27,948 nucleotides of DNA from an uncultured Clostridia bacterium (GTDB lineage: Bacteria > Bacillota > Clostridia > Christensenellales > Aristaeellaceae): the NCBI GenBank assembly GCA_934631985.1, contig CAKTYE010000032.1, forward strand, positions 1 to 27,948, given 5' to 3'. The notes beneath the pieces were generated by a model, which saw nothing but the letters and a program-made list of their open reading frames with translations, did no database searches and was not told the origin of the DNA. Below are positions 1-8,137 of this stretch, one piece after another; the stretch's first letter is position 1; every line of letters starts with the position of its first letter. Made by a program: the position numbers and the translations under genes.

Positions 1-84
1 GTGCGGACAAAGAGACTTGAACTCTTACGCCCGAAGGCACCAGATCCTAAGTCTGGCGCGTCTGCCATTCCGCCATGCCCGCAC
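1..84 (-). tRNA. tRNA-Leu (anticodon UAG), 3' end cut by window edge
   Basis: The reverse complement folds as a class II tRNA with a long variable arm. The seven-base acceptor arms pair (GTGCGGG with TCCGCAC, one G-U). The anticodon stem CCAGA/TCTGG encloses the loop CTTAGGA, giving anticodon UAG. The acceptor stem ends exactly at base 1, so the discriminator base and any encoded CCA lie outside the window. It is the last of five co-oriented tRNA genes. Confidence 0.95.
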
Positions 85-110
85 ATCCAAATTTCAGAAG
101 GCAGATGGTG

Positions 111-183
111 TGACCCATTGGAGATTCGAACTCCAGACACCTTGATTAAAAGTCAAGTGCTCTGCCAACTGAGCTAATGGGTC
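111..183 (-). tRNA. tRNA-Lys (anticodon UUU)
   Basis: The reverse complement gives a standard 73-base cloverleaf. Acceptor arms are GACCCAT/ATGGGTC, the anticodon stem CTTGA/TCAAG encloses CTTTTAA (anticodon UUU), and the T arm is TGGAG/CTCCA. The bases after the discriminator A read CACCA rather than CCA, so CCA does not appear to be encoded in register. It lies between the Gln and Leu tRNA genes. Confidence 0.95.
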
Positions 184-191
184 ATGCTTGG

Positions 192-263
192 CTGGGGTGG
201 CAGGGCTCGAACCTGCGAATGCGGGAGTCAAAGTCCCGTGCCTTACCACTTGGCTACACCCCA
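192..263 (-). tRNA. tRNA-Gln (anticodon UUG)
   Basis: The reverse complement folds with acceptor arms TGGGGTG/CACCCCA and anticodon stem CGGGA/TCCCG around CTTTGAC, giving anticodon UUG. The discriminator is G. It belongs to the five-gene tRNA array and is only 8 bases from the tRNA-Lys gene. Confidence 0.95.
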
Positions 264-315
264 ACGCAGGTTATCTTGTCGCCGCCCCACGCGGCATGTC
301 AGAAGGAAAAAATGG

Positions 316-388
316 GGTGAGTAGTGGGATTCGAACCCACGGCATCCAGAGCCACAATCTGGCGCTCTACCGCTGAACTATACCCACC
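316..388 (-). tRNA. tRNA-His (anticodon GUG)
   Basis: The reverse complement has anticodon stem CCAGA/TCTGG around TTGTGGC, giving anticodon GUG. The 5' end carries the extra G(-1) opposite a C discriminator that is diagnostic of tRNA-His. Acceptor arms GTGGGTA/TACTCAC pair with one G-U. About 50 bases separate it from tRNA-Gln; nothing else is evident there. Confidence 0.95.
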
Positions 389-394
389 ATAATG

Positions 395-468
<74 letters not shown>

Positions 469-550
469 AAGCCGCTCATCAAGCCCCTTCCGGGTTTTTG
501 CGCTGCTGGAACGGCGTTGGCCGACCGCATTGCCTCGCTGACAAGACGAA

Positions 551-579
551 AGTATAGCAGGCTTTCCGTTTCCTGTCAA
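551..579 (-). promoter_or_regulatory. Sigma-A-type promoter of the tRNA array
   Basis: Read on the minus strand, a perfect -35 TTGACA (579-574) is followed by a 17-base spacer and a -10 TATACT (556-551). Transcription would start near 544 and give a leader of about 75 bases before tRNA-Arg. Strength and position fit a stable-RNA promoter. Confidence 0.85.
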
Positions 580-667
580 CCCCTTTCTTGCTCTTTTTTT
601 GAAGTTTTTTGCCATTTCCATTGGATACAGCATTTCAGGTCGCAATGCACACCATTTTCCACATGGT

Positions 668-712
668 GAAAACAAAGATGGGCAGCCATCCTTTCGCTTC
701 ATGGCTGCCCAT
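668..712 (-). terminator. Rho-independent terminator of spo0A
   Basis: A perfect 12-bp inverted repeat (678-689 with 701-712, 11-base loop) is followed on the minus strand by the T-rich stretch CTTTGTTTTC. It begins 32 bases after the spo0A stop codon and separates spo0A from the tRNA array. Confidence 0.85.
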
Positions 713-743
713 AGCTGGAAGATCTGCTTCTTCCGCTTTCGTA

Positions 744-1517
744 TCATGCAGAGCGCTGCTCCATCGCCAGCTTGTCGGCAATCATGGCAATGAACTCGCC
801 GTTGGTGGGCTTATCCTCCTTCGAGGCCACTTTGCACCCAAAAGCACGGTTCAGCGTATCGATGCGCCCGCGGCTCCACGCCACCTCAATGGCATGGCGG
901 ATGGCGCGCTCCACCTTGCTGGCGGTGGTGTTGAAGCGCTTGCCGATGCCGGGATACAGCTCCTTGGTAATGCGGTTGATCACATCGGGATTTTCCACCA
1001 CCATCTTCACGGCCTCCCGCAGAAATTGATACCCCTTGATGTGCGCCGGAATGCCGATGGTCAGGAACAGGCTGGACAGCTTTTCATCCAGCGTCTGGCT
1101 GCGCTGAAGCGCGCCCAGCGGAATGATCTCTCCGGGCGCGCCCTGTCCCGCCACCTCGCGGATGCGCGACACCAGCGCGGCTCCCTCAAAGGGCTTGATC
1201 ATGTAATACTTCGCCCCAAGCTCCACCGCCCGCATGACGAAGTCATCCCGGCCCAGCGCCGTTGTGACAATGATGCGCGGCATGTGCGGCAGCTGCTGAC
1301 GGCGCATTTCCTCCATCAGTGCATAGCCGTCCATCTGCGGCATGATAATGTCCAGCACCATCACGTCCACATCGCCCTTGCCCAGTGCTTCCAGCGCCTC
1401 CAAGCCGTTGGCGCACTCGCCCGCCACGCGCAGCCCTTCCTGCTTGCTCAGCTGCTCATGCAGGCTTCGCCGCATTTCCGCATTGTCGTCCACCAAAAGC
1501 ACGCGAATTTCATCCAT
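744..1517 (-). CDS. spo0A: Stage 0 sporulation protein A, master response regulator of sporulation
   Basis: A 257-residue response regulator. Residues 1-120 form the receiver domain with acidic pair D10/D11, phosphoacceptor D56 (in VLDIIMP) and the conserved lysine of YYMIKPF. Residues 150-257 are the Spo0A C-terminal DNA-binding domain, including the near-invariant recognition-helix stretch ASKVERAIRHAIEVAWSRG. In this family, phosphorylation through the phosphorelay or orphan kinases drives binding to 0A boxes and entry into sporulation. The start is the ATG at 1517, preceded by AAAGGAG 8 bases upstream; an upstream in-frame ATG would add 31 residues not seen in the family. It is monocistronic between its own promoter and terminator. 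No spoIVB-like gene lies beside it. Sporulation capacity of the host is an inference. Confidence 0.97.
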   Translation of the reverse strand: MDEIRVLLVDDNAEMRRSLHEQLSKQEGLRVAGECANGLEALEALGKGDVDVMVLDIIMPQMDGYALMEEMRRQQLPHMPRIIVTTALGRDDFVMRAVELGAKYYMIKPFEGAALVSRIREVAGQGAPGEIIPLGALQRSQTLDEKLSSLFLTIGIPAHIKGYQFLREAVKMVVENPDVINRITKELYPGIGKRFNTTASKVERAIRHAIEVAWSRGRIDTLNRAFGCKVASKEDKPTNGEFIAMIADKLAMEQRSA

Positions 1518-1608
1518 TGCGATCACTCCTTTCAGAATCGGCCTTGTTTTGTAATGTTTATTCCCTATCCGCCATCGGATTCGTTCCCTTTCCGAACTTT
1601 CTGCGGGC

Positions 1609-1637
1609 ATTATAGCATATTCCTGGATACATGTGAG
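1609..1637 (-). promoter_or_regulatory. Probable spo0A promoter
   Basis: On the minus strand a perfect -10 TATAAT (1614-1609) lies 17 bases after CTCACA (1637-1632), which matches four of six positions of the -35 consensus. The predicted start leaves a leader of about 85 bases before the spo0A ATG. No clear 0A box or sigma-H motif was recognised. Confidence 0.6.
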
Positions 1638-1707
1638 CTTTTCTATGGAATTAGACCCTATCGTTCACGCTACGAACTTTTCCGACATTTCCGATACTTG
1701 TAGTATA

Positions 1708-1755
1708 GAAAAAGGGCCGGACAAGCTCTTTTTTTCAAAGAATTTGCCCGACCCT
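1708..1755 (-). terminator. Rho-independent terminator closing the 1791-7008 operon
   Basis: Bases 1744-1755 pair with 1713-1724 over 12 bp including two G-U pairs. On the minus strand the stem is followed by TTTTTC. It lies 36 bases after the stop codon of the zinc-ribbon membrane protein gene. Confidence 0.8.
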
Positions 1756-1790
1756 GCGTCCCTTAAGCGGAACGTCTGGCGATGTTTTGT

Positions 1791-3728
1791 TTAGTTTTCC
1801 AACACAATATCGATATTTGTAACCGTTCCCGCGCTGTTGACCTGATAAGTAAGCAGCCACTTGGAGCCGTCGTCCAGCTTCGCCACATAGCGGATCTCCT
1901 TGCCGTTCTCCAGCTTGTAGATTTTGCCCGTGCCAAAGGTGTTGCTGTACAGGCCGCGGTTGCCCGAGGGGCTTTCCACCTGGCCCATGTCGCGGAACTT
2001 GCCCACAATGTCACTTTCCGTGCTGCCCACGGTCGTATCCCGCGGCCCCTTTGCACCGCTTCCCGTCATGTGCAGCTCCGTCAACACCACCTTGCCGCGT
2101 TGCTGCGCCAGCACCGCATAGCCCCAGCTGTAGGTGATCTTCTCGCCGGGTTCCTCATAGCCCTCCAGCGTGATCTCCTCGCTGCTGTTGCCTTCGCCAA
2201 ACGCCTTGATAACGTTCTCCCTTGTGCTGATGCCCAGGGACAGGCCGCTCACGGTGTCCGCGCTGTTATAGCTCTTCAGCGGGTACGGCCCGGTCTGAAT
2301 TTTGTATTCCACCTCCAGCGCATTGCTGACCTTGCCGTAGCCGTTGACCGCCACAGCCTTCAGCGTCACCTTGCCGCCGGGCAGCACGATGGCCTCGTTC
2401 TCCTGATACACAGGGGAATCCGAGTCAGGGTTGGAGCCATCGATGGTGTAATAGATGGTGATGTCCTTTTCCTTGCTGTACTCCTCGCCCTTCTTCATCT
2501 GGTTCTCCGCACCCACGCGCAGCCGCACCCGCTGGCGCTGCTTGTAGGTATTGGAGGCCAGCGAGCAGTCCGGCTTCTGGGGTGAGGGCATGATGATCTT
2601 GTAGGTACCCGTCAGCTCATCGCTAACCAGATCCTCGCTGACCGTCACGGCCCGCAGATTCCAGATGCCCTCATCCAGGAAGATCGGCTCCTCGTACTTG
2701 GTGCCTTCGTCCGGTAATACGGCGTTTTCATCCATGGTGTAATAAATGTCATACCCCTGGGGCGAGGTCAGCGTCAGGTACTGCTTCGCACTGTACAGAC
2801 CCGCCGTCAGCTCTGTGGCGGGCGGTTGGGGCAGCAGCTCCGAGCGCATATCGCGGAAGGTGGTCATTTCCGTCTTTTCATAGGCCAGCTGCATCAGCAC
2901 CGCGGCCTCCGGGTCACGATCCTGCGCCTGAAGCAGACGGATCATGTTGCGGTAGGCCTCCGGGCGCGTCGGCACAATGTTGGTGTAAATGTCCTCATAC
3001 AGCGTCATGGCCTCGTCGATCATGCCGCCCGCTTCATAGGCGCTGCCCAGCAGCAGCAGGCCGTCCACGTTCACATTGTCCGCACCGTCCTGCTCTCGGG
3101 CCTTTTCAAAGTCAGCAATGGCGCTGTCAATGTCGCCCACGTCCAGGGCTTCCTCACCGACCTCCCACAGCGCCGTAGCGGTGGTGTCCCGCCCCATGCG
3201 CGCCAAAATACGCTGGCCCGTGGGGGTGCGGGTAATGTAGAAATACGCGCCCACCGCCAGAGCGATGACCAGCACCACTGCCACGATCAGCAGCCGCGCC
3301 CAGTTCACCATGTGATTGCTGACCTTGTGAACGCCCTTGCGCCGCTTGGGTGCATGCACGCCCTTCAGCTGGGGCTGCGCCCGGTCCGTGCCGTAAACGC
3401 GCCTGCTCCGGCGCTCCATGGTTCCCTCGGTGCTTTCCTCCGCCCCCTGCGAAAAGGTATAGGGCGCACGAGCCTCCGGGGATGCGCCGACGCTGAGCAT
3501 GGGGTCTACATAGACCCGGCCTGTCTCCTCGGGACGGCTGGCCCCGCTGCGGCGGCGCGGCGTGGGACGGCTCTCCTTCTGGGCCGCTGCTGCCTGCGGG
3601 CTTTGCCTGCGTCCCTGGCGGATGGCCTGCACGCCGCTGACCTGCTCCTGCCGATCCAGTAATCCGCCGCAATTGGGACACAGAATATCGTCATCGTTCA
3701 CATAAGCGCCGCACTTTTTGCAAAGCAT
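1791..3728 (-). CDS. Membrane-anchored zinc-ribbon protein with TPR and chitobiase C-terminal-like domains
   Basis: A 645-residue protein of unknown function. The N-terminus is a zinc ribbon (C3, C6, C17, C20). A basic, low-complexity linker follows to about residue 140, then one membrane span at about 146-165. TPR-like helices (about 185-290) come next, then two chitobiase/FN3-like modules (about 315-375 and 400-475) with the repeated YYT(M/I)D signature, and an unrecognised C-terminal domain (about 490-645). The topology suggests a cytoplasmic zinc ribbon and an extracellular TPR/beta-sandwich part. The start at 3728 has GGAGG 7 bases upstream; a 6-residue longer start would lie on the ribosome-binding site. 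It is the last gene of the minus-strand run, 70 bases after the HD gene, and has its own terminator. It may sense or bind envelope material, but that is inference. Confidence 0.85.
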   Translation of the reverse strand: MLCKKCGAYVNDDDILCPNCGGLLDRQEQVSGVQAIRQGRRQSPQAAAAQKESRPTPRRRSGASRPEETGRVYVDPMLSVGASPEARAPYTFSQGAEESTEGTMERRSRRVYGTDRAQPQLKGVHAPKRRKGVHKVSNHMVNWARLLIVAVVLVIALAVGAYFYITRTPTGQRILARMGRDTTATALWEVGEEALDVGDIDSAIADFEKAREQDGADNVNVDGLLLLGSAYEAGGMIDEAMTLYEDIYTNIVPTRPEAYRNMIRLLQAQDRDPEAAVLMQLAYEKTEMTTFRDMRSELLPQPPATELTAGLYSAKQYLTLTSPQGYDIYYTMDENAVLPDEGTKYEEPIFLDEGIWNLRAVTVSEDLVSDELTGTYKIIMPSPQKPDCSLASNTYKQRQRVRLRVGAENQMKKGEEYSKEKDITIYYTIDGSNPDSDSPVYQENEAIVLPGGKVTLKAVAVNGYGKVSNALEVEYKIQTGPYPLKSYNSADTVSGLSLGISTRENVIKAFGEGNSSEEITLEGYEEPGEKITYSWGYAVLAQQRGKVVLTELHMTGSGAKGPRDTTVGSTESDIVGKFRDMGQVESPSGNRGLYSNTFGTGKIYKLENGKEIRYVAKLDDGSKWLLTYQVNSAGTVTNIDIVLEN

Positions 3729-3798
3729 TGCGTCGCCTCCTTTCAAAACGAAAGGGCGGGAGCCGTTTCCGACAGCCGCCGCCTGCTTCCTCTGCGGT

Positions 3799-4479
3799 TC
3801 ATCTCTCCGGCTTCTGCGGCTTGTTGTTCACCGTCTGACCATTGATGACCAGCTCAAAGGCGCAGCCCAGGAAGGCCGCCGCCTGCTCGCACATCACAAT
3901 CCGCGCCGTATAGATCTGCGTATATTCCAGCACCGAGGAGGTCGCGTCCATCACCAATTCATGGCGGATGATCCGCTCCCTGCGATCCACAGTCACGCTG
4001 TTTTCCTGAATGGAGAAATTCACCCGGTCATGAATGTCGCTGGGATCGGGCTTGCCGTTGCGCACGCGGGTCTTGTGCGCGTCGCTCTTGTCCGCAATGG
4101 CAAGGGCCGCGCTCACCGCGCTGGAAACGGTGCCGCTCTGCTCCTCATGGTTGCCCACGGCGGTGATGATCTCCATCACGTCGTTCATCTCCATGCCCGC
4201 GTCCTTCAAAATGGGCAGGAGCATAATTGCGCCGTTCGGCCCATGGTTGTGCCGGTTCACCGCGTTGCCCACGTCGTGGACCCAGCCCGCGATCGCCGCC
4301 AGCTCCACCTCACGTGGGGAATACCCCAGCGCCTTCAGGATGGACGAGGCCGTGCGGCTGACATAGCTGACATGCCGCGGCCCGTGATCCGTGTAGCCCA
4401 GCGCCTCCAAATAGCGGTTGCCTGCGCGGATCATGGCCTTGATGTCTTCATTCTGCTTAATATCCTGTAGTGTAATCAA
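3799..4479 (-). CDS. HD-domain phosphohydrolase-like protein
   Basis: A 226-residue protein with the HD-superfamily metal-binding pattern: H36, the HD pair H68-D69 (in WVHDVGN), H111 (in GNHEE) and D130 (in IADKSDAH). The family hydrolyses phosphoester bonds in nucleotides or cyclic nucleotides; the substrate here is unknown. The C-terminal part (about 150-226) is beta-rich and not recognised. The start codon appears to be TTG at 4479, with AAGGAGG placed 5 bases upstream on the minus strand. It lies 26 bases after the HEAT-like gene and 70 bases before the zinc-ribbon membrane gene, suggesting one transcript. Confidence 0.85.
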   Translation of the reverse strand: MITLQDIKQNEDIKAMIRAGNRYLEALGYTDHGPRHVSYVSRTASSILKALGYSPREVELAAIAGWVHDVGNAVNRHNHGPNGAIMLLPILKDAGMEMNDVMEIITAVGNHEEQSGTVSSAVSAALAIADKSDAHKTRVRNGKPDPSDIHDRVNFSIQENSVTVDRRERIIRHELVMDATSSVLEYTQIYTARIVMCEQAAAFLGCAFELVINGQTVNNKPQKPER

Positions 4480-4505
4480 TCTGTCCTCCTTGGAAGGAGC
4501 CGCGC

Positions 4506-5333
4506 TTATTCCATGCCCTGCAGTGCAGCGTAGTCGGGATCATCGTCGTCAAACTCCCGCTCAGGTGCGACGCCGCCCAGCTCCTCAATGGCATTGCGCA
4601 GCTCAATGAAGTCCAGATACCCCACGCGATCGTCCTGCGCCACCTTCATCAGGTCGTCCAGGGCGCGCTCGTCGCCCAGCTTGCCCAGATAGCCCGCGAA
4701 CAGCGCCCGGCGGCTGGGGTTCTCACGGAATAAACGGAGCGCAAGCTGAAAAACCTGCTCGTTGCCGGGGAAATTGCTCAGCACGTCCAGCAGTGCTTCC
4801 TTGCCCGCATCGTTGGCATGGGGCAGCTCCTGCAGCATCTGCGGCAGAGCCTCCTTGCCCATGGCGGCAAGGCTTTCCAGGGCGTTGTCCCGCAGCTCGT
4901 CCTTGGGCTGACGGTTCAGCTGCCACTGGATGTACAGCATCTTCGGCGCGGTGGATTCCATTTCCCGCAGCAGCCCGATGGCGGTCATCTTGGCCTCCTC
5001 GCAGGCTTCTCCATCCTTCAGGATGGCAACCAGCCGCTTTTCGCAGGGACGGCCCACCGTCTGAATCTGATCCATCAGCAGGTCAGGCACCGGCACGCCC
5101 TGTCTGCAATATTCCTCCAGCCAGTCCACCAGCACCTTCGCATCCTCAAACTGCGTGAAGTATGCGCCGGGGGTCACGCCGTCCAGCCACTTGGCGGGGG
5201 TGTTCAGAAAATTCATGTACACCCGGGGCATGTCGGCTTCCATCGCATCGTAATTCTTGTATTCCTTCCCATGGTTCTGCATCCACTGGGACGTATAGTC
5301 TGCAAAATGCTCGTCAAAGTTAATGCACTTCAT
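4506..5333 (-). CDS. HEAT-repeat-like protein, function unknown
   Basis: A 275-residue soluble, acidic, helix-rich protein. Residues 90-260 contain helical pairs resembling HEAT/armadillo repeats, for example DNALESLAAMGKEALPQML and RALFAGYLGKLGDERALDDL. The C-terminus is an acidic tail (EREFDDDDPDY). No catalytic motif is visible. Its ATG at 5333 overlaps the 3' end of the upstream TPR gene by 14 bases, so the two are likely translationally coupled. A scaffold role, perhaps for the HD protein next door, is only inference from gene order. Confidence 0.8.
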   Translation of the reverse strand: MKCINFDEHFADYTSQWMQNHGKEYKNYDAMEADMPRVYMNFLNTPAKWLDGVTPGAYFTQFEDAKVLVDWLEEYCRQGVPVPDLLMDQIQTVGRPCEKRLVAILKDGEACEEAKMTAIGLLREMESTAPKMLYIQWQLNRQPKDELRDNALESLAAMGKEALPQMLQELPHANDAGKEALLDVLSNFPGNEQVFQLALRLFRENPSRRALFAGYLGKLGDERALDDLMKVAQDDRVGYLDFIELRNAIEELGGVAPEREFDDDDPDYAALQGME

Positions 5334-7008
5334 TGCTGTTGTCTTCTCCTTCCAAGTTCCACTGTACGCCTGTTTCCCGCGCGATCTTGCGCAGCACTCG
5401 GCTGATCCGCCGCCGCGACACAGGCAGCTGCTTGCCCAGGCGGAACGCCCGTTCCGCCTGCCCTGTACGCAGCAGATACAGCATTTCCATCGCCTTCACC
5501 CATACATAGGAATGCTCGCCCGCAGCCTTCTGCCGATCCTTTTCCGGCAGCCTGCGCCACACCTGCGCCGCCAACTCTGCGATCTCCCGGCTTTTGCCAT
5601 AGCGCCGGGTCTCCGTCAGCAGCATGAACATGAACGTGCTGCCCAGTGACTTGCGGTTGCCCGTGTCCTCTGCCCTGCATGACGCTTCCGTCAGCCGTCC
5701 CCGGGTCAGATAGGCAAAGGGGCCTGTTTCGTCCCAATCCACCAGGTGCATCAGCGCTGCGCTGCGCGTGTATTCCGTCGTGTCCGGGTCCACCATGATG
5801 CTGCGCAGCGCCTTACAGGCCGCTTCATCCCGGTTGGTGCAGATGACCTCCAGCGCCAGCCGCTGCATCATCTCGTTGGGCGCGTCGAGCATCCATTTCA
5901 GCCAGGGCCGCAGAGGAGCGTCCGGTGCAAGCAACTCTGCCGCGCCCTGCCCCGCCTCCCGCGCCATGACAAGCGCGGTAATGGCCCGCTGCACATCCTC
6001 CGCAGGGGGAAAGCCGCCTGCCCTAAAACTCCGCCGCGTCTGCAAGGGCCAGCGGAACAGGCTTGCCGCCCGCACATCGTCTGGGTCGATCCGCAGGATG
6101 CGTTCCCATGCCTGATGGGCCAGCTTTCTCTCTCCCAGCAGCCAGCAGGCGTCCGCCAGCGCGTGAAGCAGCAGGATGCTTCCCTCCATGCGCTTCAGGC
6201 GTTCCTGCGCGTAATGCTTCATAAACACATAATCCTGCAAACGATCCGCCGTTTGCAGCATGCTGCAATCCTGCTGAAAATCCGCATGGTCAAGCTTGAT
6301 CTGCCGCAGGAAGCCGCGAGCGGCACGCACTTTGCCCATGCGCTGCAAAATGCAGCACAGCAGCAGACGCGGACGAAGGCTCTCCGCATGCTTCCGCAGC
6401 GACCTGCTGCACAGGCGCAGCGCCCGTTCCAAGTCACCCCGATCCGCTTCCAGCGTAGCGCAGAACAGCAGCGCTTCACTTTTATTCGGCGTCAATCTGA
6501 CGCTTCGCTTCATGCGCCGCCGTCCCAGCGCCAGGTCGCCGTTCGCCATGGCCTGCGCCGCACGTTCTCTCAGCCCCGGCATACGAAAATCCGCATGCCC
6601 CTCCTGCTCCATGGACCATTCGGAAAGCAAGTCCCGGGTATCGTCGCTTTCGGGACTTTCACTGTCCTGATGCAGGTCGTGATACAGTGCGTCCGTGGCA
6701 ACGTCATAGTCGCCCATGGCATAGGCAATTCGGCTCAGCAGCACATACGCGCCCCGGGGAACCTCTGTCTCCGCGCAAAGCTGATAGGCCATCTGCCGCG
6801 CAAGGGGCAGGTTGCCCATTTCCAGCATCAGCTCCGCCAGGTCAAAGCGCGTCTGCGGCGTATCCTCCTGGCGCAGCGCCATGTGGAGCAGTTCTGCCGC
6901 TTCCACGCGCTGTCCCTGACGGCGCAGCTCCTGCGCGCGTCTTTTCAGCGCCAGCGCAGGCCGTGCAAAGGCAACCACACGTCCCCCAGAGCCTCGAGTT
7001 TCTGTCAT
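5320..7008 (-). CDS. TPR-repeat protein, function unknown
   Basis: A 562-residue protein made almost entirely of helical hairpins. TPR-type signatures recur at about residues 20-130 (RVEAAELLHMALR, NLPLARQMAYQL, DYDVATDALYHDL), 160-210 (DLERALRLCSRSLRK) and 280-310 (KLAHQAWERILRIDPDD). No membrane span, signal peptide or catalytic motif is visible, and the protein is rich in Arg. The ATG at 7008 follows GGAGGAGG closely. It heads a run of four genes and overlaps the HEAT-like gene by 14 bases. About 136 bases separate it from hslO; that gap has small GC-rich hairpins but no convincing terminator, so read-through from hslO is possible. Confidence 0.85.
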   Translation of the reverse strand: MTETRGSGGRVVAFARPALALKRRAQELRRQGQRVEAAELLHMALRQEDTPQTRFDLAELMLEMGNLPLARQMAYQLCAETEVPRGAYVLLSRIAYAMGDYDVATDALYHDLHQDSESPESDDTRDLLSEWSMEQEGHADFRMPGLRERAAQAMANGDLALGRRRMKRSVRLTPNKSEALLFCATLEADRGDLERALRLCSRSLRKHAESLRPRLLLCCILQRMGKVRAARGFLRQIKLDHADFQQDCSMLQTADRLQDYVFMKHYAQERLKRMEGSILLLHALADACWLLGERKLAHQAWERILRIDPDDVRAASLFRWPLQTRRSFRAGGFPPAEDVQRAITALVMAREAGQGAAELLAPDAPLRPWLKWMLDAPNEMMQRLALEVICTNRDEAACKALRSIMVDPDTTEYTRSAALMHLVDWDETGPFAYLTRGRLTEASCRAEDTGNRKSLGSTFMFMLLTETRRYGKSREIAELAAQVWRRLPEKDRQKAAGEHSYVWVKAMEMLYLLRTGQAERAFRLGKQLPVSRRRISRVLRKIARETGVQWNLEGEDNSNEVH

Positions 7009-7144
7009 CCATCCTCCTCCCCCGCAAAGGCCCTTCAGCCGCCTTCGGGGTTCGTTTCCTCCGGGCCACGCCCGGCCTTTGTATGTATGTGCGCGTCCCG
7101 CTGCGTATGCCTTGCTGCCCGTCGGGCTTCGCGCCTTTCGTTTC

Positions 7145-8023
7145 TCAGGGACGGCTTGCCCGGGCCAGCAGTTCCTTCAGTTCCGCGGGGGTAAACTGAT
7201 AGTGGCTGTGGCAGAAGTGGCAGCTCAGTTCCGCGCCCTGCGGGTCCTCGCTCAACTCTGTCAGTTCCTTGCGGCCCAGGGAAATCAGCGTCTTTTCCAT
7301 GCGCTCCCGGCTGCACGAGCAGCCCCATGCGATAGGGGTACGATCCAAGATTTTCGGCTCCATGCCCTTGAACCAGCCCGCCATCAGTCCCTCCGGGCTG
7401 TCGAAAGTCAGCTCCCGGCTGATGTCTGCGAACATGGGGGTACGCAGCTCCAGCTGGCTCAGCGTTTCCTCGCTGCACCCGGGCAGGGGCTGGATCAGCA
7501 GGCCGCCCGCCTTCAGCACCGCGTTGCCGCTGGTCAGCACGCCCAGTGACACCAGCGAGGGCTGCTGTTCGCTGACGGTGAAGTAATTGGCGAAGTCCAT
7601 CGCCAGCTCGCCGCTGACCAGGTTGATCTGGCCCACATAAGGCTCCCGCAGGCCCAGGTCCTTCACCACGCTCATGCGTCCGTGGTGGCCCACAGCGCCG
7701 CCCACGTCCAGCTTGCCATCCTCCCGCAGGGGCAGCTCCACCTGCGGATCGTCCGCATAAGCCTTGACCGTGCCGCCGTGTGCCACTGCCACCAGTGTTC
7801 CCATAGGGCCGTCGCCCTTGATGGTCACGGTGACCGACTCCTGCTCCCCCTTCATCATCACGCCCAGCATGGCCGTGCCGGTCATCAGCCGGCCCAGCGC
7901 CGCCGCGCACACCGGGGTCGTATTATGAATATCCGCGGCCCTCTGCACCATCTGGGTGCTTTCGCACAGCAGCGCCCGCGCCTCACCGTTCATCAAGGAA
8001 ATATGCAGCATTTCTTCCATCAT
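7145..8023 (-). CDS. hslO: Hsp33 redox-regulated molecular chaperone
   Basis: A 292-residue protein of normal Hsp33 length. The four zinc-binding cysteines of the redox switch are present: C235 and C237 (GCSCSRERM) and C268 and C271 (CHFCHS). The N-terminal fold carries typical family stretches such as GDGPMGTLVAV, SGELAMDFANYF and GGLLIQPLPG. In this family oxidation releases zinc, forms disulphides and activates a cytosolic holdase that protects unfolding proteins during oxidative heat stress. The ATG at 8023 has AAAGGAG 6 bases upstream and is followed directly by a second ATG at 8020. The reading frame stays open upstream through a 58-bp repeat, but that extension translates repeat DNA and is not protein. 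The leader contains the element shared with clpC. Confidence 0.97.
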   Translation of the reverse strand: MMEEMLHISLMNGEARALLCESTQMVQRAADIHNTTPVCAAALGRLMTGTAMLGVMMKGEQESVTVTIKGDGPMGTLVAVAHGGTVKAYADDPQVELPLREDGKLDVGGAVGHHGRMSVVKDLGLREPYVGQINLVSGELAMDFANYFTVSEQQPSLVSLGVLTSGNAVLKAGGLLIQPLPGCSEETLSQLELRTPMFADISRELTFDSPEGLMAGWFKGMEPKILDRTPIAWGCSCSRERMEKTLISLGRKELTELSEDPQGAELSCHFCHSHYQFTPAELKELLARASRP

Positions 8024-8045
8024 AACATTCTCCTTTGGGTGTGAT

Positions 8046-8103
8046 GCGAGGGAGGCTGCTTCTGTGCCAGAAGCACCTCCCTCGCGCTCCCTCCCGAAGA
8101 CCA
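8046..8103 (-). repeat. 58-bp hairpin element in the hslO leader (copy 1)
   Basis: This element matches 18015-18072 at 51 of 58 positions. Bases 8046-8055 pair perfectly with 8076-8085, and inner arms TGCTTCT and AGAAGCA pair around the loop GTGCC. The flanking 18 bases, from the stem end to 8103, are identical in both copies. It ends 22 bases before the hslO start codon. In the clpC copy one T-A pair of the inner arm is replaced by C-G, keeping the fold. Confidence 0.85.
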
Positions 8104-8137
8104 TAAGGGGGGAGGCTTTCATGCTTGCCTCTCCATA

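Noticed and set aside
5746..7194. A 482-codon open frame on the plus strand opposite the TPR gene
   Set aside because: It is Arg/Gln/His-rich with no recognisable domain and no ribosome-binding site, and it lies antisense to a coherent TPR protein.
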